Assembly (NCBI RefSeq): GCF_965230735.1
Contig: NZ_OZ246016.1
Location: forward strand, 1,178,001-1,242,000
DNA length: 64,000 bases
Origin: Motiliproteus sp965230735
GTDB taxonomy: Bacteria; Pseudomonadota; Gammaproteobacteria; Pseudomonadales; Balneatricaceae
Direction: 5' to 3'
Part shown: in pieces, positions 60,243 through 64,000 of the stretch
How the letters are laid out: each line of letters begins with the position of its first letter
Position numbering within the stretch: position 1 is the stretch's first letter
Program-made: the position numbers and the translations under genes
The notes under the pieces: model-generated
What the model saw: only the letters and a program-made list of their open reading frames with translations
The model's database searches: none
What the model was told of the DNA's origin: nothing

Positions 60243-61601
60243 TCAGGCCGCATTACTGGCGGCGGGCTGGGCAGCTCGGGTGTCTGGGTTGTCATCTGTA
60301 TTGCATGAGGATTCGTAGATTGAAGGCTGCGCGGCTAGTGCCGATTCGGCCTCAGCGGCCAGCAGCTCGTCGCAATAGTCGGGACCGAAAAACAGTTGAT
60401 CGCGGCAAGCACTCAGCTCGGTGCCCCGTTGCTGCTGTTCGAAATACCACTGGCCGGCACTGACATCGCCGTACAGCACCGCGCCGATCAGACGGTTATC
60501 GCGCAGCAGCAGCTTGCGATAGTCGTTCAGTTCCGGGTCCTGATAGCACAGGGTTTCGATCGAACCGTCGGTTTCGACGGTGCCGTTGCTATCGGTGTTA
60601 ATCCGGCCGCAGCTGAACAGCTCGATGCCGCTGATCTTCAACTGGGTGGCCACCGGCGCCTCTTTGTAGCGGGTCGATTCGCCGGCCAGGTGCTTGGCCA
60701 GCACCTCGGCCTGACGCCAGATCGGCGCCACCAGACCGTAGCAGTGAGACGCAAACTGGCAGCATTCACCCAGGGCGTAGATATCGGGGCTGGAGGTCTG
60801 CAGTTGGGCGTCGACCTGAACCGCGCGATCGCAACTCAGTTCGGCCTCCCGCGCCAGTAGGGTGTTGGGGGTGATGCCGGTGGCGACCACCGCCAGCGTC
60901 GCTGGCAGTTGGCGACCGTCTTGCAGCTCGACCGCTTCGAGGGCGTTGTCGCCGATAAAGGCGGCGGTATTGGCGCCAAGCTCGAACTTCAAACCACGAG
61001 CTTCGAGCTGCTGTTGCAGAATCGACGCCGCGGTTTGATCAAGCTGGCGATTGAGCAGGTGGCGGCTACGATGCACCAGAGTCACCTCCATGCCCAGGCG
61101 GCGCAGTCCTTCGGCGGCTTCCAGTCCCAGCAGGCCGCCACCGATCACCACCGCTGGTTTGCCTTCGCGGGCCATCTGTTGGAGTCGATCGACATCGGCC
61201 AGGGTGCGGAAGCCCATCACCTGCGGCAGGGTTTCGCCCGCTACGCCGAGCTGTGACGGCTCGGAACCGGTGGCCAGCACCAGCTTGTCGTAGTGATACG
61301 CTTGGCCGTCGGCGTCGATCAGCCGACGTTGCTGCGGTTCGATCCGTGCGATCCGGCAGTCGCTGATCAGCTGGATGCCCTGGGCGGCATACCAGTCCGG
61401 GCGATGGATGATCAGCGTTTCGGTGTCGATCTCGCGACCCAGCAGGGGTGACAGCAGTACCCTGTTGTAGCTGCCACCCGGCTCGGCACCGAACACGGTG
61501 ATCCGATAGCGAGTCGGGCAGTGCTGCTGCAGCTCACTCAGCAGCCGGCCGCCGGCCATGCCGTTGCCGATAATGATCAGATGGGGTTTGTTGGTACTCA
61601 C
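60243..61601 (-). CDS. FAD-dependent pyridine-nucleotide oxidoreductase of the nitrate assimilation cluster
   Basis: A 452-residue flavoprotein homologous to the N-terminal half of NirB. FAD binding is at LIIIGNGMAGGRLLSELQ, NAD(P) binding at VVIGGGLLGLEAAEGLRRL, and the second FAD motif at DIYALGECCQF. No BFD or siroheme domain follows; the C-terminus is a low-complexity Ala-rich tail with two Cys. Such proteins near nasA are thought to pass electrons from NAD(P)H to assimilatory nitrate reductase (NasB type). It starts with GTG and GGAG upstream. The nitrate reductase subunit itself is not in the window. Confidence 0.85.
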   Translation of the reverse strand: MSTNKPHLIIIGNGMAGGRLLSELQQHCPTRYRITVFGAEPGGSYNRVLLSPLLGREIDTETLIIHRPDWYAAQGIQLISDCRIARIEPQQRRLIDADGQAYHYDKLVLATGSEPSQLGVAGETLPQVMGFRTLADVDRLQQMAREGKPAVVIGGGLLGLEAAEGLRRLGMEVTLVHRSRHLLNRQLDQTAASILQQQLEARGLKFELGANTAAFIGDNALEAVELQDGRQLPATLAVVATGITPNTLLAREAELSCDRAVQVDAQLQTSSPDIYALGECCQFASHCYGLVAPIWRQAEVLAKHLAGESTRYKEAPVATQLKISGIELFSCGRINTDSNGTVETDGSIETLCYQDPELNDYRKLLLRDNRLIGAVLYGDVSAGQWYFEQQQRGTELSACRDQLFFGPDYCDELLAAEAESALAAQPSIYESSCNTDDNPDTRAAQPAASNAA

Positions 61602-61627
61602 TGACTTGCTCCGCTATCTATCGTTGA

Positions 61628-62509
61628 TCAGGCGCTTTCGCGAGCCGGCTCTTCGCGCTCGTCGGCCTGCTCCGGTGCGGACTCAGCTTTCGGATCGGTT
61701 TTGGGTCGATGCTGGTCCAGGTCCTCGACCTTGCGCTGCTTCTCGTACAGGAAGCTCAGCACCGCCTGGCGGTAGCTGTTGTAGGTGGGGTCGTCGGCCA
61801 GCTGAATCCGGTTGCGCGGACGCTCCAGCTCGATATCCAGCACTTCGCCGATCGTTGCAGCCGGGCCGTTGGTCATCATCACGATCCGATCCGACAGCAG
61901 TACCGCTTCGTCGACGTCGTGGGTGATCATGATCACGGTGTTGTTGAGCTCGTTCTGGATCTCCATCAGCGAGTCCTGCAGATGGGCGCGGGTCAGGGCG
62001 TCGAGGGCGCCGAACGGCTCGTCCATCAGCAGAACCTTGGGCTCCATCGCCAGCGCGCGGGCGATACCGACCCGCTGCTTCATGCCGCCGGAGATCTCAT
62101 CCGGGCGCTTGTGCATGGCGTGTTCCATATGCACCAGCTTGAGGTTGTGCTCGATCCAGTCGCGCATCTCGGCTTTGGACTTCTTGCCCTTGAACACCTG
62201 CTTGACCGCCAGTTCGACGTTCTCGTAGGCGCTCAACCACGGCAGCAGCGAGTGGTTCTGGAATACCACCGCCCGCTCCGGTCCGGGTTCGTTGACTTCG
62301 CGGCCGTCCAGCAACACGCCGCCCTGGGTGGCCTGATACAGGCCGGCAACGATGTTCAGGACGGTGGATTTACCACAGCCGGAGTGGCCGATCAGCGATA
62401 CGTATTCGCCCTTGGCGATCTTCAGGTTGACCCCGTCCAGGGCCTTGAACGGGCCGTTCGGGGTCGGGAATTCGATCGAAACCTGGCTGATATCAAGATG
62501 GGTTTGCAT
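61628..62509 (-). CDS. nrtD: Nitrate/nitrite ABC transporter ATP-binding protein
   Basis: A 293-residue ABC ATPase of the NrtD/SsuB/TauB type. Walker A is GHSGCGKST, the signature ISGGMKQRVGIARAL, Walker B VLLMDEPFGALDALTRAHLQ, and the H-loop MITHDVDEAV. NrtD-like features are VVFQNHSLLPWLSAYENV and NGPAATIGEVLDIELERPRNR. The C-terminal 30 residues are acidic and unstructured. It is flanked by nrtB and the flavoprotein gene, which supports nitrate as substrate. Confidence 0.92.
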   Translation of the reverse strand: MQTHLDISQVSIEFPTPNGPFKALDGVNLKIAKGEYVSLIGHSGCGKSTVLNIVAGLYQATQGGVLLDGREVNEPGPERAVVFQNHSLLPWLSAYENVELAVKQVFKGKKSKAEMRDWIEHNLKLVHMEHAMHKRPDEISGGMKQRVGIARALAMEPKVLLMDEPFGALDALTRAHLQDSLMEIQNELNNTVIMITHDVDEAVLLSDRIVMMTNGPAATIGEVLDIELERPRNRIQLADDPTYNSYRQAVLSFLYEKQRKVEDLDQHRPKTDPKAESAPEQADEREEPARESA

Positions 62510-62557
62510 GGTTGTTCTCCTGTTCTTTTCGCTGTCTCGCTGTCGTTTCGGTCGGGT

Positions 62558-63541
62558 TTAGCGCAGCACGACGCTCTTATCCCAGGACACTTTGCGCTGC
62601 AGTAGCAGCATGATGCGATCGAGCAGGAAGCCGATCAGGCCGATCACCAGCACCGCGACCATGATCCGGCCCAGCGAGTTGGAGCTGCCGCTCTGGAACT
62701 CGTCCCAGACGAATTTGCCCAGCCCCGGGTTCTGCGCCAGCATCTCGGCGGCGATCAGCACCATCCAGGCGATACCCAGTGACAGGCGCAGGCCGGTGAA
62801 CATCATCGGGATCGCTGAGGGCAGTACGATCTTGACCACGTGGGTCAGGAACGGCAGTCGCAGCACCTGCGAGACGTTCTTAAGGTCCTGGCTGATGCCG
62901 GAGACGCCGACCGCGGTGTTGATCATGGTCGGCCACAGGCAGCATAGGCTGACGGTGATCATCGAGGTGACGAAGGACTTGGCGAACAGCGGGTCATCGG
63001 TAACGTACAGGGCGCTGACCACCATGGTCACCAGCGGAAGCCAGGCCAGAGGTGAAACCGGCTTGAACAGCTGGATCAGCGGGTTCAGGGCACTGTAGAG
63101 ACCGCTGTTGAGGCCGATCAGGATGCCGACCGGGATCGCGATCAGCGAGGCGGCGACGAAACCGGCCATCACTGTGATCAGGCTGGTGCCGATCTGGTCG
63201 ATAAAGGTCGGCTTGCCGGTGTAGGGGCGGATCTTGACCTTGGCGTCGGGGTTCTTCTCGAGCTTCTTGGCGTTTCGGGCCTCCTGGCGCTGGTAGAAGG
63301 CCACTTCCTTGTCACGCTCGGCGTTATGCTCAGCGATCAGGTTGACGCTCTGCTGGTAAACCTGGGTTGGCCCCGGAAACTGACCCAGTGAGGTGTCGAT
63401 GCTCTTGGCGCCGCTGGCCCAGATAAACAGGAAGATCAGCAGCCCGGCGGCTGGGATTGCCAGGGATTTCAGAAAGTTGCCGATGGCGTCCGCACTGAGG
63501 TAAGTACTCAGCACGGTAGTAGTTTGGGTAGCACGGCTCAT
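62558..63541 (-). CDS. nrtB: Nitrate ABC transporter permease
   Basis: A 327-residue inner-membrane permease. A first transmembrane segment (about 25-45) is followed by a charged periplasmic stretch (about 75-110, rich in Lys and Arg). The BPD_transp_1 core then has about five segments with the cytoplasmic loop MVLIAAEMLAQNPGLGKFVWDE. The extended N-terminal periplasmic loop is characteristic of NrtB. It lies 48 bp before nrtD. Confidence 0.92.
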   Translation of the reverse strand: MSRATQTTTVLSTYLSADAIGNFLKSLAIPAAGLLIFLFIWASGAKSIDTSLGQFPGPTQVYQQSVNLIAEHNAERDKEVAFYQRQEARNAKKLEKNPDAKVKIRPYTGKPTFIDQIGTSLITVMAGFVAASLIAIPVGILIGLNSGLYSALNPLIQLFKPVSPLAWLPLVTMVVSALYVTDDPLFAKSFVTSMITVSLCCLWPTMINTAVGVSGISQDLKNVSQVLRLPFLTHVVKIVLPSAIPMMFTGLRLSLGIAWMVLIAAEMLAQNPGLGKFVWDEFQSGSSNSLGRIMVAVLVIGLIGFLLDRIMLLLQRKVSWDKSVVLR

Positions 63542-63714
63542 GGGGTTCTCCGTTGTCTAGCTTGTTGCTGGCCGTTATCCACCGAGCGGGCTTGTGGGGC
63601 TCGATCGGTGCGCTTGTCCGGTGTTGTTATTGTTGTTTTGACGGTGGGTGCTCCGTCCCTGGAGCGAGCAGAAAGGTCCGGCTTTCTTCTGGACGGTTTA
63701 TTTCAGAAGCGAGA

Positions 63715-64000
63715 TCAGATCTGTTGGTCGCCTTTCAGACCGATCGCAAACTTCTTCAGGTAGTCGTTCGGGGCTTTGCCGTCGTAGACCACGTTGTCGA
63801 TAAAGTGGGTTTGCGGGGCACGGAAGCCATCTTCGGTGCCGAAGTTAGGGAAGTCGCTGGCAGCCAGCTTGCCCTCTTCGATCAGCTCCTTGGCGGCCTG
63901 TTCATAGATGTCCGGGCGATAAACCTTCTTGGCGATATCCATGTACCAGCTGTCCGGTTTGGCCTCGGCGATCTGACCCCAGCGGCGCATCTGGGTCAGG
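63715..64000 (-). CDS. nrtA: Nitrate ABC transporter substrate-binding protein, C-terminal end (cut by window edge)
   Basis: The last 94 or so residues of a NrtA/CmpA-type periplasmic nitrate-binding protein: MRRWGQIAEAKPDSWYMDIAKK and KVYRPDIYEQAAKELIEEGK, then FGTEDGFRAPQTHFIDN. These are typical of the C-terminal region of the family. The start lies right of the window. nrtB follows after a 173-bp gap containing a small hairpin, GCTCC/GGAGC near 63649-63664. Confidence 0.9.
   Translation of the reverse strand, partial: LTQMRRWGQIAEAKPDSWYMDIAKKVYRPDIYEQAAKELIEEGKLAASDFPNFGTEDGFRAPQTHFIDNVVYDGKAPNDYLKKFAIGLKGDQQI

Overview
The window looks like chromosome from a free-living gammaproteobacterium of the Pseudomonadales/Oceanospirillales type. 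It is GC-rich, and the hemA-prfA-prmC, rlmE-ftsH-folP-glmM-tpiA-secG and rimP-nusA-infB-rbfA-truB-rpsO-pnp orders match those known from Pseudomonas and relatives. I cannot name a genus from the sequence. Nitrate assimilation genes, a complete branched-chain amino-acid ABC transporter and an exosortase-type (PEP-CTERM-like) surface protein would suit a marine or aquatic bacterium; that habitat is inference.

Layout. 1-6.1 kb: the start of argS (leftward), a LysR regulator divergent from an agmatinase-family ureohydrolase, an intact IS3-family insertion sequence with 3-bp target duplications, and a FimX-like PAS/GGDEF/EAL protein with degenerate catalytic motifs. 6.1-14.6 kb: tRNA-Gln and tRNA-Met, then a leftward block ychF, pth, rplY, prs, tRNA-Gln, lolB and a TPR lipoprotein, divergent from hemA. 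The usual ispE is absent between lolB and tRNA-Gln. 13.3-18.4 kb: hemA, prfA, prmC, a moeB-type E1-like gene, a CoA-binding protein and luxS; murI, often next to moeB, is absent. 18.6-22 kb: a leftward run of thioesterase, ankyrin-like protein, Dyp-type peroxidase, IsdG-like monooxygenase and alpha/beta hydrolase, followed by a separate YqaE/Pmp3 peptide. 22.1-27.1 kb: livFGMHK.

27.4-34 kb: a Ser-Asn-Lys-Lys tRNA cluster under one strong promoter, a membrane diguanylate cyclase with intact active and inhibitory sites, greB, small unknowns, rlmA, dapE and yhbY. 34-50.2 kb: the large rightward housekeeping block from rlmE to pnp, plus an RluA-type pseudouridine synthase. It carries several structured RNA leaders: tandem terminator-like hairpins ahead of rimP, a leader ahead of rpsO and a long nested stem ahead of pnp.

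50.2-57.1 kb: an accessory stretch with a PEP-CTERM-like exported protein, a large PrsT-like TPR protein, a LysE/RhtB exporter, a DUF1223-type secreted thioredoxin-fold protein and an unknown membrane-anchored protein. 57.1-64 kb: a leftward nitrate/nitrite assimilation cluster in the order nrtA (partial), nrtB, nrtD, a flavoprotein reductase, nirB and nirD, which would import nitrate/nitrite and reduce nitrite to ammonium.

Most of the window is ordinary housekeeping DNA. The parts most worth a second look are the PEP-CTERM/PrsT pair with no exosortase in view, the peroxidase/IsdG-like operon, the RNA leaders of rimP, rpsO and pnp, the tRNA-associated repeats, and the missing ispE and murI.
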